A DNA stretch of 64,000 nucleotides from Pirellulimonas nuda. Lineage in GTDB: Bacteria > Planctomycetota > Planctomycetia > Pirellulales > Lacipirellulaceae. Both the position numbers and the translations under genes were made by a program. Numbering within the stretch: position 1 is the stretch's first letter; the number at the start of each line of letters is the position of its first letter. A model generated the notes under the pieces. That model had not been told where the DNA came from and made no database searches. It saw nothing but the letters and a program-made list of their open reading frames with translations. This document shows, in pieces, positions 1-9,834 of this stretch. The DNA lies in NCBI RefSeq assembly GCF_007750855.1, contig NZ_CP036291.1:4340001-4404000 (forward strand), in the 5' to 3' direction.

Positions 1-1158
1 CGTTGGGTAGAAACCAAGACCGGTTTCTATTCCGGCGGCAAGCTCCACTCGATGTCGAACTCGCTGGAGTTCCTGCGGTTCCCGCCGCTGACGACCGCCG
101 AGAAGCTGCGGCTCGGCGCCACGATCTTCTACGCCTCAAAGATCAAGAACTGGCGCAAGATGGAGCAGGTCCCCGTCGCCGACTGGCTCCTCCGGCACTC
201 CGGCCGCGGCGTGTGCGAGAAGATCTGGCTGCCGCTGCTGCGCGCCAAGCTGGGCGACGCGTACCGTGACACCTCCGCGGCGTTCATCTGGGCGCACATC
301 AACCGCATGTACAGCGCCCGACGGTCCGGCCTCAAGAAGGAGATGTTCGGCTACGTCCCCGGGGGCTACGCCACCGTGCTCGGCAAGCTGTACAGCCGGC
401 TGCGCGAACTGGGCGTCGAAATCCGCTGCGGCTCCACGGTATGGGAGGCCCGCAGCGCCGCGGGGGACGCCGGGGTCGAGGTGACGCTGCAGTGCGGCGA
501 GACCCGCACCTACTCGAACGTGGTGTTCACTACCCCCTCGCCCACCATCGCCGCGGCCTGCCCGCAGTTGACGCCGGCCGAGCGCGATCGGTTCGAGGGG
601 GTCCGCTACCTGGGCGTTGTGTGCGCCTCGCTGCTGCTCAAGCGGCCGATCTCGCCCTACTACGTCACCAACATCACCGACGGGTGGGTGCCGCTGACCG
701 GCGTGATCGAGATGACCACGATCGTCGACCCCGCCGAGCTGGGGGGCCGCTCGCTGGTCTACCTGCCGAAGTACGCGTCGTCCGACGACGCGATCTTCAA
801 GGTTTCCGACGCGGAGCTGCGAGAGCGTTGGCTCGGCACCCTTGAGAAGATGTACCCACACTTCCGCCGCGACCAGGTCGAGGCCTTCCGCGTAGCCCGC
901 GCCCGGCAGGTGATGGCGCTGCCGACGGTTGGCTACTCGGACCGCCTGCCGCCGATGAAGACCAGCGTGCCGGGCGTGTGGGGCGTGAACTCGGCCCACA
1001 TCCTCAAGGGGAACCTCAACGTCAACGAGACCATCCAGGTCGCCGAGCAAGCGATCCGCGGCCCGATGGCCATGGCGGTCGCCGCCTCGCGTCCCTACTC
1101 CTCCTTCCTCCCGCCGAGCTATGTCCCGCGCGAACGCGAGTTTGTCGCTCGATCTTGA
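1..1158 (+). CDS. NAD(P)/FAD-dependent amine-oxidase-like oxidoreductase, 5' end cut by window
   Basis: The reading frame is open from base 1 (RWVETKTGFYSGGKLHSM...), so the N-terminal FAD-binding dinucleotide fold lies before the window and 385 residues remain. The visible part has the middle and C-terminal layout of the flavin amine oxidase / phytoene desaturase / protoporphyrinogen oxidase superfamily: a GGYATVLGKL segment where the substrate domain begins, an ELGVEIRCGSTV segment typical of the second FAD-contacting strand, and a C-terminal GVWGVNSAHILKGNLNVNETI stretch where the flavin-binding tail is expected. The substrate is unknown. Its 3' end overlaps the polysaccharide deacetylase gene by 38 bases, so it is read as part of a glycan or glycolipid cluster. 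The superfamily is fairly sure; the exact enzyme is not. Confidence 0.8.
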   Translation, partial: RWVETKTGFYSGGKLHSMSNSLEFLRFPPLTTAEKLRLGATIFYASKIKNWRKMEQVPVADWLLRHSGRGVCEKIWLPLLRAKLGDAYRDTSAAFIWAHINRMYSARRSGLKKEMFGYVPGGYATVLGKLYSRLRELGVEIRCGSTVWEARSAAGDAGVEVTLQCGETRTYSNVVFTTPSPTIAAACPQLTPAERDRFEGVRYLGVVCASLLLKRPISPYYVTNITDGWVPLTGVIEMTTIVDPAELGGRSLVYLPKYASSDDAIFKVSDAELRERWLGTLEKMYPHFRRDQVEAFRVARARQVMALPTVGYSDRLPPMKTSVPGVWGVNSAHILKGNLNVNETIQVAEQAIRGPMAMAVAASRPYSSFLPPSYVPREREFVARS

Positions 1159-2068
1159 CAACCAGTGGGCGTACCTGCGGTCGCTGGGCAAGAAGGATTG
1201 GCCCGACGCCCCCAGCTACCTGCCGGTGGTGGCCGGGCGCGTCTGCGCGTTGCTGGCGCGTCACGGCTGTGGCATGACGGTGTTCGTGGTGGGTCACGAC
1301 CTTGATTCGGCGGAGAACCGAGACGCGGTGCTCCGCCTCGCGGAGGCCGGTTGCGAGATCGCCAACCACTCGCAAAACCACCTCCCCTGGCTCGACCGGC
1401 TCGATCCCGCCGAGCTGCTGAGCGAGGTCGTTGAAGCAGAAGACGCGATCGCGGCGCTGGTGGGCGAGCGGCCCGTCGGCTTCCGCGCCCCAGGGTTTAG
1501 CTGGTCGCAGGAGCTGTTTACGCTGCTCGCCGAGCGTGGCTACCGCTACGACGCCTCGACCTGGCCCACGCCGGTCGGCCCGTTGGTCAGCCGGTACAGT
1601 CAGAGGCTGGCGGACGCGCCCGCCGAGCGGACGCAGAAGTTTGGCGGCCTGCGTGACGGCTTCCGGCGGCTTTCGCCCTACACGCTCTCGACCCCCGCCG
1701 GGCCCCTGGTCGAAGTGCCGGTCACCACGATGCCGTTCACGCGGCTGCCGATCCACGCGACGTACCTGATGCACCTGTGGCAGAAGTCTGCGTCGCTCGC
1801 CCGCGTGTACCTGAAGACCACGTTCGCCGCGTGCCGCCTGGCGGGGGTGGCCCCTTCGATGCTGCTGCACCCGCTCGACCTGCTCGGCGGCGAAGAGGCG
1901 CCGCTGCTGTCGGGGTTCCCGGGCATGGGGCTTGGGAGGGAGGCCAAGGCGGCGGCGCTCGACCGGCTGCTGAAGACCATCACCGACCGGTTCCAGGTTT
2001 GCACGATCGGCCGCCAGGTCGCTTCATTGACCGCCGCCCCGATCCTGGCGAGCGCGCCTGGCGCATGA
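1121..2068 (+). CDS. Polysaccharide deacetylase family protein (NodB fold)
   Basis: 315 residues. The NodB homology motifs are visible in degenerate but ordered form: SLDLDNQ near residue 8 (motif 1, metal-binding Asp), NHSQNH near residue 85 (motif 2, HSxxH metal ligands) and FRAPGFSW near residue 124 (motif 3). This class removes N- or O-acyl groups from sugar polymers or from lipid-linked sugars. No signal peptide is seen, so action on a cytoplasmic or membrane-linked intermediate is more likely than on finished wall polymer. It overlaps the oxidoreductase by 38 bases and the next glycosyltransferase by 4 (ATGA), which indicates one operon. The start is the first ATG in a frame that must overlap the upstream gene. 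Confidence 0.88.
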   Translation: MSRANASLSLDLDNQWAYLRSLGKKDWPDAPSYLPVVAGRVCALLARHGCGMTVFVVGHDLDSAENRDAVLRLAEAGCEIANHSQNHLPWLDRLDPAELLSEVVEAEDAIAALVGERPVGFRAPGFSWSQELFTLLAERGYRYDASTWPTPVGPLVSRYSQRLADAPAERTQKFGGLRDGFRRLSPYTLSTPAGPLVEVPVTTMPFTRLPIHATYLMHLWQKSASLARVYLKTTFAACRLAGVAPSMLLHPLDLLGGEEAPLLSGFPGMGLGREAKAAALDRLLKTITDRFQVCTIGRQVASLTAAPILASAPGA

Positions 2069-3606
2069 TGCACCCGATGCTTGCCCGCGACCTGAGCCCT
2101 CGCGCCCAGCGCCTCTGGATGGTCGCCATCCTGGCGTTGCTCGCCGCGTATCATCTGGCGACCATTCAGCGGCAATGCCTCTTCATCGACGAGGCGGCCG
2201 AGCTGCAACTGTCTCAGCAAACGATCGGGCAGATCGTGTGGGCTGCCGACTCGATGCCGCCGCTGTACGCGCTCTCGCTCAAGGCGTGGACAAGCGTGTT
2301 TGGGGCAGGCGCTTCAGCACGCTGGCTCTCCGCGTTGTACCACGCGGCGACCGTGGTCGCCGCGTGGTTGCTGCTGCGCAGGCTCGCCGGGCCACGCCTC
2401 GCGGTCGTCACCGCCGCGGTCGTTGCGTTCACCCCGCTGTTGCTCTTCTACGCGCAGCTCATCCGCGGCTACGCGATGTTCACCATGCTGGCGGTCTGCG
2501 CCATGGGGTTGCTGGCCGTGGCGGCGCGCTGGAACCGCGTGCTCGACTGGGCGTTGTTTGTTGCGGCGGGCGTGCTGGGGATGTTCTGCCACTACTACTT
2601 CGCCCTGTTGCTGGCGACCCTCGCGCTTCTTGCGCTCGCAACGCCCAAAGCCGCCAGGGTGCGGGCCGTTGCGGCGTTCTTGGCGATCGGTCTGCTGGCG
2701 TCCCCAACCGTGCTGCTGGTGGGCTCGGACCTCCGCTTCCAGAAGGGCATCCGCGAATCACGCCCCCTAAACGCGAGCGCCGCCGCGTACACGTACTTTT
2801 CCATGCTCAGCGGGTACACGCTTGGCCCGTCGCGCGCTCAACTGCATGCACTCGGCGCAAGGGCCGCTGCGGCCGACGCGGCCCCCTGGGCGCTGGGGCT
2901 GGCGGCGGCGGTCGCCCCGCTGGGCTGGCTCGGCGTCGTCGGGCTGCGGCGCCATCGGCTTGCGGTGGGGACCCTTGCGCTGCTGTTTGTGCCGGTGCTG
3001 CTGGCGGGCGCGCTGGGTTGGGCGTCCGGCGTGACGTACAACACCCGCTTTGTCGCGTGGTGCGCCGCCCCGCTGGGGCTGCTGCTGGCCGCGGGCATGG
3101 TAGAAGGGCTCTCGCGCCGCGGGGTCCTCAAGTGGGCCGCCGTGGCCGCCACTGCGCTGCTGACGCTGCTTTGTTGCGTCGCCATCTACAACCGGGCGGA
3201 GTCGCCGCGGTACGCGAACGAAGACCTCCGCTCGGCCGTCGCGGCCATCGAATCAGCGGAACTCGGGCCGACCGACAACGCGGACCCTTCCCCCGTGCTG
3301 GTGGTGTCCGGCTACATGTCGGAAGTAGCGGCGTTGTATCTGGCCCAGCCCGGCCGGGCGATCCCCCTGCCCCGCCCCGAGACTGCTGAGCCGGTCGTCG
3401 CCGACGCTCGGCAGGCAGAAGCGGCCGCACAACAGGCCGTCAAGCTCACGCAAGAACACGGCGGGTGGCTGATCTACACGCGCCCGTTCCACGGCGACCC
3501 GGATGGTCTGCTGCTCGATGCAATGCGGGCCAGGCTTGACCTGGTAGAGCAGACGCCTTGCGCCGGCGTGCGGGTGTTCCGTGTTACGCCGCGGCGGGAC
3601 TACTAG
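2065..3606 (+). CDS. GT-C fold glycosyltransferase, family 39 / ArnT-like membrane protein
   Basis: 513 residues from the ATG that overlaps the deacetylase stop as ATGA. The protein starts with a short basic stretch and a first membrane helix (WMVAILALLAAYHLA), then FIDEAAEL, which fits the acidic first-loop motif of GT-C enzymes that use polyprenyl-phosphate sugars. About ten more hydrophobic helices follow, then a periplasmic C-terminal region of roughly 130 residues. Family role: transfer of a sugar from a lipid carrier to a protein or lipid outside the membrane. With the deacetylase and oxidoreductase it suggests a small glycan modification cluster. Its TAG stop interlocks with the stop of the convergent nqrM gene by 3 bases. 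Confidence 0.85.
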   Translation: MMHPMLARDLSPRAQRLWMVAILALLAAYHLATIQRQCLFIDEAAELQLSQQTIGQIVWAADSMPPLYALSLKAWTSVFGAGASARWLSALYHAATVVAAWLLLRRLAGPRLAVVTAAVVAFTPLLLFYAQLIRGYAMFTMLAVCAMGLLAVAARWNRVLDWALFVAAGVLGMFCHYYFALLLATLALLALATPKAARVRAVAAFLAIGLLASPTVLLVGSDLRFQKGIRESRPLNASAAAYTYFSMLSGYTLGPSRAQLHALGARAAAADAAPWALGLAAAVAPLGWLGVVGLRRHRLAVGTLALLFVPVLLAGALGWASGVTYNTRFVAWCAAPLGLLLAAGMVEGLSRRGVLKWAAVAATALLTLLCCVAIYNRAESPRYANEDLRSAVAAIESAELGPTDNADPSPVLVVSGYMSEVAALYLAQPGRAIPLPRPETAEPVVADARQAEAAAQQAVKLTQEHGGWLIYTRPFHGDPDGLLLDAMRARLDLVEQTPCAGVRVFRVTPRRDY

Positions 3607-3821
3607 GCCTTGGCCGACTCTCTTGCGGCCGCCTCGCGCAGGCCGGCGCATTCCGGCTTCGGGTCGCTGCAGGCGTGGCACATCACCTCTCCCTTGGAGT
3701 CCTTCATGTTCGCCAACCCGCCGCATGAGCCCTTGAGTCGGCGGTTGGAGAAGATCACCCCCGCCGCCAAACCGGCGATGGCGAGCGCGAAGAACGCGGC
3801 GGTGATCAGGTAGATGCCCAT
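3603..3821 (-). CDS. nqrM: Na(+)-NQR maturation protein NqrM
   Basis: 72 residues: one N-terminal membrane helix (YLITAAFFALAIAGLAAGVIF), then RLKGSCGGL, then a CHAC pair and a further Cys. This pattern (helix, KGSCGG, C-x2-C) is the signature of NqrM (DUF539), which is needed to install the membrane Fe centre between NqrD and NqrE. It is the last gene of the nqr-apbE transcription unit, 9 bases after apbE. Its stop codon overlaps the stop of the convergent glycosyltransferase gene, so there is no room for a separate terminator between them. Confidence 0.93.
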   Translation of the reverse strand: MGIYLITAAFFALAIAGLAAGVIFSNRRLKGSCGGLANMKDSKGEVMCHACSDPKPECAGLREAAARESAKA

Positions 3822-3830
3822 AGCGATGCT

Positions 3831-4889
3831 CTACTTGGATGTCGTCTGGTCGATAGCCGCGGTCCACGCAGTCGTGGCCCGCTCGCGGAAGCCTTCGTCG
3901 GTGCGTTCGATAAAGAGCGCGGCCACTTCGTTCTGCTCACACCAATCGTACCCCGCGCGGGGGCCCATGACCAACAGCCCGGTCGCCAGCGCGTCTGCCT
4001 CGGCGCAGGTCGGGGTCCGGACGGAGACCGTGGCGAGGGTGTGCGTCACGGGGCGGCCCGTCTTGGGGTCGATGGTGTGCGAGTAGCGTTTCCCCCCTTC
4101 CTCGAAGAAGTTGCGGTAGTCGCCCGAGGTCGCCAGGGCGCCGTCTCTCAGCTCCACCACCGCCTCTACCGTACGCCCCTCGGAGTCGGGCTTCTCTACG
4201 CCGATCCGCCAAGGCGAGCCGTCCGGCTTAGCGCCACGGGTGCGGACCTCGCCGCCGATCTCCACCATGGAGCTGCCCACCCCCTCGCCCAGCAGCAGCT
4301 CGCTCACCGCGTCGGAGCCGTACCCCTTGGCGATCGCCGAGAGGTCGAGGTAGACGTCTGGCGCCGATTTCTTCAGCGCGGGGGGCTCGCTGCGGGCCTC
4401 GACTTTTCGGTAGCCCACCCTGGCGAGCGCAGCGGCGATCTGGGCGTCTGTCGGCGGCGCGTCACGGCGCCCGTCGGGCCCGAAACCCCACAGGTTCACC
4501 ACGGGCCCGACCGTGGGGTCGAACGCGCCCTGGGTCTGCTCGGCTACCTCAAGCGCTAACTGCACAACGGCGGCCGTCTCTGGCGAAACCTCGAACCAGT
4601 CGGTCCCCTGCTGGGCATTGAAGCGCGACAGCTCGGAGTCCGCCTGGTAGGTGGACATCTGGTCGTTGACCGTCTTCAGCAGGCCATCGACTAGGCTTTG
4701 CAGCCGCGCGACTTCGGCCGCGTTGCCGTCCGCCGGCAGCACCACGCTGACGTTGTAGCGGGTGCCCATCGTGGGGCCGCTGAGCTTGTACACCTCGGCG
4801 CGGAAGAAGCCATCACAACCGAGCGTGAAACAAACTACGCAGGCTAGAAACAACCGCGGATGAACGCCGATGAACGCCGATGGGGTCAT
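3831..4889 (-). CDS. apbE: FAD:protein FMN transferase ApbE (lipoprotein)
   Basis: 352 residues. Role: transfers FMN from FAD onto Thr of S-G-A-T motifs in NqrB and NqrC, both encoded just upstream. Visible family marks: GPTMGTRYNV near residue 37, the AIAKGYGSDAV segment near 190, MVEIGGEVRTRG near 212 and HTIDPKTGRPV near 272 followed by AEADALATGLLVMG. An N-terminal hydrophobic run ends in FTLGC, a lipobox, so the enzyme is probably an anchored periplasmic lipoprotein. The ATG used here lies in a tandem intergenic word (repeated TGAACGCCGA on the plus strand). A TTG 36 bases downstream (4853), just before the hydrophobic run, is a serious alternative start. Confidence 0.92.
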   Translation of the reverse strand: MTPSAFIGVHPRLFLACVVCFTLGCDGFFRAEVYKLSGPTMGTRYNVSVVLPADGNAAEVARLQSLVDGLLKTVNDQMSTYQADSELSRFNAQQGTDWFEVSPETAAVVQLALEVAEQTQGAFDPTVGPVVNLWGFGPDGRRDAPPTDAQIAAALARVGYRKVEARSEPPALKKSAPDVYLDLSAIAKGYGSDAVSELLLGEGVGSSMVEIGGEVRTRGAKPDGSPWRIGVEKPDSEGRTVEAVVELRDGALATSGDYRNFFEEGGKRYSHTIDPKTGRPVTHTLATVSVRTPTCAEADALATGLLVMGPRAGYDWCEQNEVAALFIERTDEGFRERATTAWTAAIDQTTSK

Positions 4890-4952
4890 TGCGTTTCGCG
4901 AACTCCGGCGGCGCCTGCTCTTCTCTTCTCTGCGACTCTGTGGTTAGCCTTT

Positions 4953-6176
4953 CTACCCGCCGAAGTCGTCGAAGGCGATGTTTTCCTTCTCGACACCCAG
5001 GTCGTCCAGCATCTTGAAGACGGCCGCGTTCATCATCGGCGGGCCGCAGATGTAGTACTCGATGTCCTCGGGCGCCGGGTGCTCCTTCAGGTAGTTGTCG
5101 TGCAGCACCTGGTGGATGAAGCCGGTGTAGCCGTCCCAGTTGTCCTCGGGGAGCGGCTCGGAGAGGGCGATGTTGAACTTGAAGTTGGGGAAGTCCTTCT
5201 CGATCGCGCGGAACTGATCGACGTAGAACAGCTCGCGGCTGCTGCGGCCGCCGTACCAGTAGGTGACCTTGCGGCCCGTCTTGACGCGCTTGAACAGCTC
5301 GAAGATGTGGCTCCGCAGGGGCGCCATGCCGGCCCCGCCGCCGATGTACACCATCTCGGCGTCGGTGTCCTTGATGAAGAACTCGCCGTAGGGGCCGGAG
5401 ATGGTGACCTTGTCGCCCGGCTTGAGGCTGAAGATGTAGCTCGACATCTTGCCGGGCGGGGTCCCCTCGGGCGCACGGGGCGGCGGGCTGGCCACGCGGA
5501 CGTTGAGCATGATGATGCCCTTCTCGCCCGGGTAGTTGGCCATGGAGTAGGCCCGCACCACGGGCTCGTCCACCTTGGAGGTGTAGCGCCAGACGTTGTA
5601 CTTGTCCCAGTCGGAGCGGAACCGCTCCTCGACCTCAAAGTCCTTGTACTGGACCACGTGCGGCGGGGCCTCGATCTGGATGTACCCGCCCGCCTTGAAG
5701 TCGACCTCTTCCCCCTCGGGGAGCTTGAGCTTGAACTCTTTGATGAAGGTGGCGACGTTGTGGTTGGAGATGACCTCGCATTCCCACTTCTTGGTCTCGA
5801 ACGCCTCGTCCGGCACGACGACCTTCATGTCCTGCTTGACGGCCACCTGGCAGGAGAGCCGACAGCCCTCGCGTTCCGCCTTCTTGTTGATGTGCGTCTT
5901 CTCGGTGGGCAGGATGTCGCCCCCCCCCTCAAGGATGTTCACCTTGCACTGGGCGCAGGTGCCGCCGCCGCCGCAGGCGCTGGAGACAAAGATGCCCTCT
6001 TCGGCGAGCGCCCCCAGCAGCTTGCCCCCTACCGGCACGCTGATGTCCTTCTGGCCGTTGATGTTGATCGTGACGTTCCCGGACGGAACCAGTTGGCTCT
6101 TGGCCAAAAGGATCACGGCCACAAGCGCGAGAACCACGCCGGTGAACATCGCCACGGCGGTAATGACAGTGAACAT
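4953..6176 (-). CDS. nqrF: Na(+)-translocating NADH:quinone reductase subunit F
   Basis: 407 residues, the usual length. Order: one N-terminal membrane helix (residues about 5-25), a ferredoxin-like 2Fe-2S domain with Cys in [11 protein letters not shown] plus a fourth in LSCQ, an FAD domain with RAYSMANYP, and an NADH domain with [15 protein letters not shown]; it ends in AFDDFGG. This is the entry subunit: NADH passes electrons through FAD to the 2Fe-2S centre and on into the membrane subunits. It follows nqrE after a 107-base gap that holds an inverted repeat, and precedes apbE by 63 bases. Confidence 0.97.
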   Translation of the reverse strand: MFTVITAVAMFTGVVLALVAVILLAKSQLVPSGNVTININGQKDISVPVGGKLLGALAEEGIFVSSACGGGGTCAQCKVNILEGGGDILPTEKTHINKKAEREGCRLSCQVAVKQDMKVVVPDEAFETKKWECEVISNHNVATFIKEFKLKLPEGEEVDFKAGGYIQIEAPPHVVQYKDFEVEERFRSDWDKYNVWRYTSKVDEPVVRAYSMANYPGEKGIIMLNVRVASPPPRAPEGTPPGKMSSYIFSLKPGDKVTISGPYGEFFIKDTDAEMVYIGGGAGMAPLRSHIFELFKRVKTGRKVTYWYGGRSSRELFYVDQFRAIEKDFPNFKFNIALSEPLPEDNWDGYTGFIHQVLHDNYLKEHPAPEDIEYYICGPPMMNAAVFKMLDDLGVEKENIAFDDFGG

Positions 6177-6200
6177 TGGATGCTAGGAGTTGAGGTTGGG

Positions 6201-6280
6201 CTGTCAGCTGTTAGCGTTCAGCTTTCAGCCCGAACCCTCCGACAGGCAGGCTGACGGCTGATTGCTGAAAGCTGACCGCC
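6201..6280. repeat. Inverted GCTGAAAGC-word repeat between nqrF and nqrE
   Basis: Left arm 6201-6230 carries GTTCAGCTTTCAGCC and right arm 6250-6280 carries GCTGACGGCTGATTGCTGAAAGCTGACC. The same words flank the S23 gene between sucC and sucD (12872 and 13330), but here no gene lies between the arms, only about 20 bases. It reads as an empty version of that unit or as a REP-like hairpin inside the operon. Confidence 0.7.
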
Positions 6281-6283
6281 CCG

Positions 6284-6925
<642 letters not shown>

Positions 6926-7030
6926 TGTCTTTGCTCTGGTTTTCTGTCCGCGAATGTCGCGAATCTACGCGAATAAAAAGGGTCGTCTCATATAACGTTG
7001 TTCGCCCGATCCGCGGACGGTTCTCTGCAG

Positions 7031-7660
7031 CTAGTCGGCGGCCTCGACCTGCTCGGGCTTCCAGGTCCGCAGCAGCCAGATCAGGGCCCCGATCAGGAAG
7101 AACGCGCTGGGCGGAAGCAGCAACAGGCCGTTGGGGACGTACCAGCCACCCTCGGTCGCCAGCGGGAAGACGGTGAAGCCGTACAGCTTGCCGGAGCCGA
7201 ACAATTCGCGGACGAAGCCGACCGCCACCAGCACGATCGCGTAGCCGGTGGCGTTGCCTACCCCATCGAGGAAGCTCATCCACGGGGGGTTCTTCATGGC
7301 GTACGCCTCGGCGCGGCCCATCACGATGCAGTTGGTGATGATCAGGCCGACGAAGACGCTCAGCGTCTTACTCACTTCGAAGAAATAGGCGCGCAGGAAC
7401 TGATCGACCACGATCACCAGCGACGCGATCACCGTCATCTGCACGATGATGCGGATGCTGCTGGGGATGTAGTTGCGGATCAGGCTGACCACCAGGTTGC
7501 TCATGCCGACCACGAAGATCACGGCCACCCCCATGATGACCGACGTCTCGAGCTTGACCGTCACGGCCAGCGCGGAGCAGATGCCCAGCACCTGCAGCAT
7601 GATGGGGTTGTTGTCGAACAGCGGGTCGAGGAGGACCTTCTGTGCGGATTGCTTGGCCAT
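7031..7660 (-). CDS. nqrD: Na(+)-NQR subunit D
   Basis: 209 residues with about six membrane helices. It starts [38 protein letters not shown], where the LGICSALAV Cys matches the first Fe-ligand Cys of the NqrD/NqrE pair; the second is in [13 protein letters not shown]. NqrD and NqrE form a pseudo-symmetric pair in the membrane around an Fe centre. It is paralogous to the nqrE product. It lies 63 bases downstream of nqrC, in a gap that contains a degenerate CACGGATGTCGCGGAT word. Confidence 0.96.
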   Translation of the reverse strand: MAKQSAQKVLLDPLFDNNPIMLQVLGICSALAVTVKLETSVIMGVAVIFVVGMSNLVVSLIRNYIPSSIRIIVQMTVIASLVIVVDQFLRAYFFEVSKTLSVFVGLIITNCIVMGRAEAYAMKNPPWMSFLDGVGNATGYAIVLVAVGFVRELFGSGKLYGFTVFPLATEGGWYVPNGLLLLPPSAFFLIGALIWLLRTWKPEQVEAAD

Positions 7661-7723
7661 AGGTCGGCGGGGGTTGGGCGTGCTGCTTTCTAAGCACGGA
7701 TGTCGCGGATACGGTGGGCGGGT

Positions 7724-8521
7724 CTACGTAGCCGAGTCGGCCTGCCTGGCGTTTTGCTCGAGGAACTTGCCGAAGCCGTCCTCGCCGAGCCAGTAGCGGA
7801 CCAGGTTCGAGACCCCCTTGGTGGTGATCGTGGCGCCGGAGAGCCCGTCCACCTGGTGCTCGGGGTCGGTGATTGGCGTGCCCCCCTTGAGGACCTCAAT
7901 CAGCACGTCGCCTTGGTCGTCGAGCGCCACCTTGTCGGGCCATTGCGACTTCCACTTGGGGTTGTCGACCTCGCCCCCCAGGCCGGGCGTCTCGGCGTGC
8001 TCGTAGAAGGTGATGCCGCGGACGGTGCGGCCGTCTCCCTGCATGGCGAGGAAGCCGCGGAGCGTCGACCACAGCCCCTTGCCGTAGATCGGCAGCACGT
8101 AGCCCTCGACGCCCCCCTCTTCGCCCTTGATCTCGTAGACAAAGGTCGCCTTCTCGCGCCGCGCGATTCCGGGCAGGTCGCCCGGGGGCGTCACCGGCTC
8201 GCTGGTGTCGGGCTGCTTGGCCGCCTTGCGCGGATCGTAGTTCGCCTTGTCCTTGTCCGAGAGCTCCTCGGCCGGCTTGCCGGTGGCGAGGTCGATCAGC
8301 AGCAGGTTGATGCGTTCGTCGAACAGCACCTTAACCTCTTGCTCGGTGGCGTCCTTCTCGCACAACCCCGCGGCAATCAAGACGTTCTTGTTGCGGTCGA
8401 GCGTCTTCTGCGCTTCCTGCTTGTCCTTCAGGCCGACAGCGGCGCCGGCGACCAGCACCGAACAAACGACGCACAGCACCGTGGCCACCACAAAGGTTCC
8501 CAGCACACTGTCACGTTCCAT
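7724..8521 (-). CDS. nqrC: Na(+)-NQR subunit C
   Basis: 265 residues. One N-terminal membrane helix (residues about 8-28) then a periplasmic FMN-binding domain. The covalent flavin site is visible near residue 226 as [10 protein letters not shown]; the Thr of SGAT receives FMN from ApbE. Other family marks: [11 protein letters not shown] and [12 protein letters not shown]. It overlaps nqrB by 11 bases, consistent with coupled translation. Confidence 0.96.
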   Translation of the reverse strand: MERDSVLGTFVVATVLCVVCSVLVAGAAVGLKDKQEAQKTLDRNKNVLIAAGLCEKDATEQEVKVLFDERINLLLIDLATGKPAEELSDKDKANYDPRKAAKQPDTSEPVTPPGDLPGIARREKATFVYEIKGEEGGVEGYVLPIYGKGLWSTLRGFLAMQGDGRTVRGITFYEHAETPGLGGEVDNPKWKSQWPDKVALDDQGDVLIEVLKGGTPITDPEHQVDGLSGATITTKGVSNLVRYWLGEDGFGKFLEQNARQADSAT

Positions 8522-9734
8522 AGCGGGCGACCCTCTGGCTAACGTTCGCTTGAATGACGAAGTAATCGATGAGCGGCGCCATCGTGTTGCCGAACAAGAT
8601 GGCGAGCATAATCCCCTCGGGGAACGCCGGGTTGATCACCCGGATCATGATGGTCATCACGCCGATCAGGGCGCCGTACCAGTACTTGCCTGCCTCGGTC
8701 ATCGAGGCCGAAACCGGGTCGGTAGCCATGAAGACCGTGCCGAACGCGAAACCGCCGATCACCAGGTGCCACATGGGCGAGATCTGCGTCATCGGGTTGT
8801 CGCTGTAGACGCGGAAGGCCCACAGCAGGGTGGCCATCCCCACGGCGCCGGCGACGCAGCTCACCATGATCCGCCACGAGCCGATGCCGGTGGCGATCAG
8901 CAGCCCGGCGCCCAGCAGGCAGGCCAGGGTCGAGGTCTCGCCCATCGAGCCGGGGATGAACCCGAGGAACGACTCCATCCAGCCCTGGTTGATCACCTGC
9001 GAGAAGGTCGACCCCGGCTCGGAGCTGCCGAGCTTGGTCAACACCGTGGCGCCAGAGTACCCGTCCGCGGCGGCCCACACCGAGGCGCCGGCCAACTGGG
9101 AGGGGAAAGCAAAGTAGACGAACGCCCGGGCCGTGAGGGCCGGGTTGAGGAAGTTCTTGCCGGTGCCGCCGAAGATCTCCTTGCCGATGACGATGCCAAA
9201 CGCGATGCCCATGCCCACCTGCCACAGCGGCACCGCCGGGGGGAGCGTGAGCGGGTAGAGCATGCCGGTGACGAGGAACCCTTCGTTGATCTCGTGGCCC
9301 CGGATCAGCGAGAAGATAAGCTCGCAGACGCCGCCGACCGCCATCGTGGTGATGTAAATCGGCAGGAACCACAGGGCGCCGTGGATGAAGCAGCCCAGCA
9401 CGTTGTTCGGGTTGTGATCGCCCAACCCCAGCAGGCCCAGCACCGTCTCACGCCACGAATCGATCGGCGCCGCGCCGGCCTGGATCGCCAGGTCGGCCTG
9501 CAGGCCGGTGTTGTACATGGCCATCAAGATGCACGGGCCCAGCGCGACGATCACCATCGACATCATCCGCTTCATGTCGAGCGCGTCGCGCACGTGTGAG
9601 GCGTGCTTGGTGACCTCGCCCGGCGTGAACAGGAACGTGTCCTGCGCCTCGTAGAGCGGGTAGAGACGCTCCAGCTTGCCCCCTTTTTCGAAGAGGGGCG
9701 CGATCGCGTCGAGCTGTTGACGAATGAATTTCAT
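8511..9734 (-). CDS. nqrB: Na(+)-NQR subunit B
   Basis: 407 residues, the usual size, with about ten membrane helices. It is the main membrane subunit carrying covalent FMN and riboflavin and taking part in Na+ transfer. The FMN attachment motif [11 protein letters not shown] is visible near residue 224; like the motif in NqrC it has the D-x2-S-G-A-T form read by ApbE. The soluble N-terminus (residues 1-50) ends in [15 protein letters not shown], typical of NqrB/RnfD proteins. Upstream spacing to nqrA is 100 bases, filled by palindromic and tandem repeats. Confidence 0.97.
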   Translation of the reverse strand: MKFIRQQLDAIAPLFEKGGKLERLYPLYEAQDTFLFTPGEVTKHASHVRDALDMKRMMSMVIVALGPCILMAMYNTGLQADLAIQAGAAPIDSWRETVLGLLGLGDHNPNNVLGCFIHGALWFLPIYITTMAVGGVCELIFSLIRGHEINEGFLVTGMLYPLTLPPAVPLWQVGMGIAFGIVIGKEIFGGTGKNFLNPALTARAFVYFAFPSQLAGASVWAAADGYSGATVLTKLGSSEPGSTFSQVINQGWMESFLGFIPGSMGETSTLACLLGAGLLIATGIGSWRIMVSCVAGAVGMATLLWAFRVYSDNPMTQISPMWHLVIGGFAFGTVFMATDPVSASMTEAGKYWYGALIGVMTIMIRVINPAFPEGIMLAILFGNTMAPLIDYFVIQANVSQRVARYGT

Positions 9735-9748
9735 GGCTTTGTTGGTAG

Positions 9749-9823
9749 GTCAGGCAGCGCCTGACGTCGTGGCTGTTCTTCGCCGCTGGCTGTTCTTCGC
9801 CGCCGTGTCAGGCGCCGCCTGAC
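9749..9823. repeat. Palindrome pair and 17-bp tandem between nqrA and nqrB
   Basis: Two near-identical 17-base palindromes, GTCAGGCAGCGCCTGAC (9749-9765) and GTCAGGCGCCGCCTGAC (9807-9823), flank two exact tandem units TGGCTGTTCTTCGCCGC (9770-9786 and 9787-9803). The whole fits in the 100-base gap between nqrA and nqrB. No coding sense is seen. Confidence 0.75.
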
Positions 9824-9834
9824 CCACGGGTTGC

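Noticed and set aside
4860-6254. A 464-codon open frame antisense to nqrF
   Set aside because: nqrF on the other strand is certain; the antisense product is low-complexity Val/Asp/Leu/His sequence.
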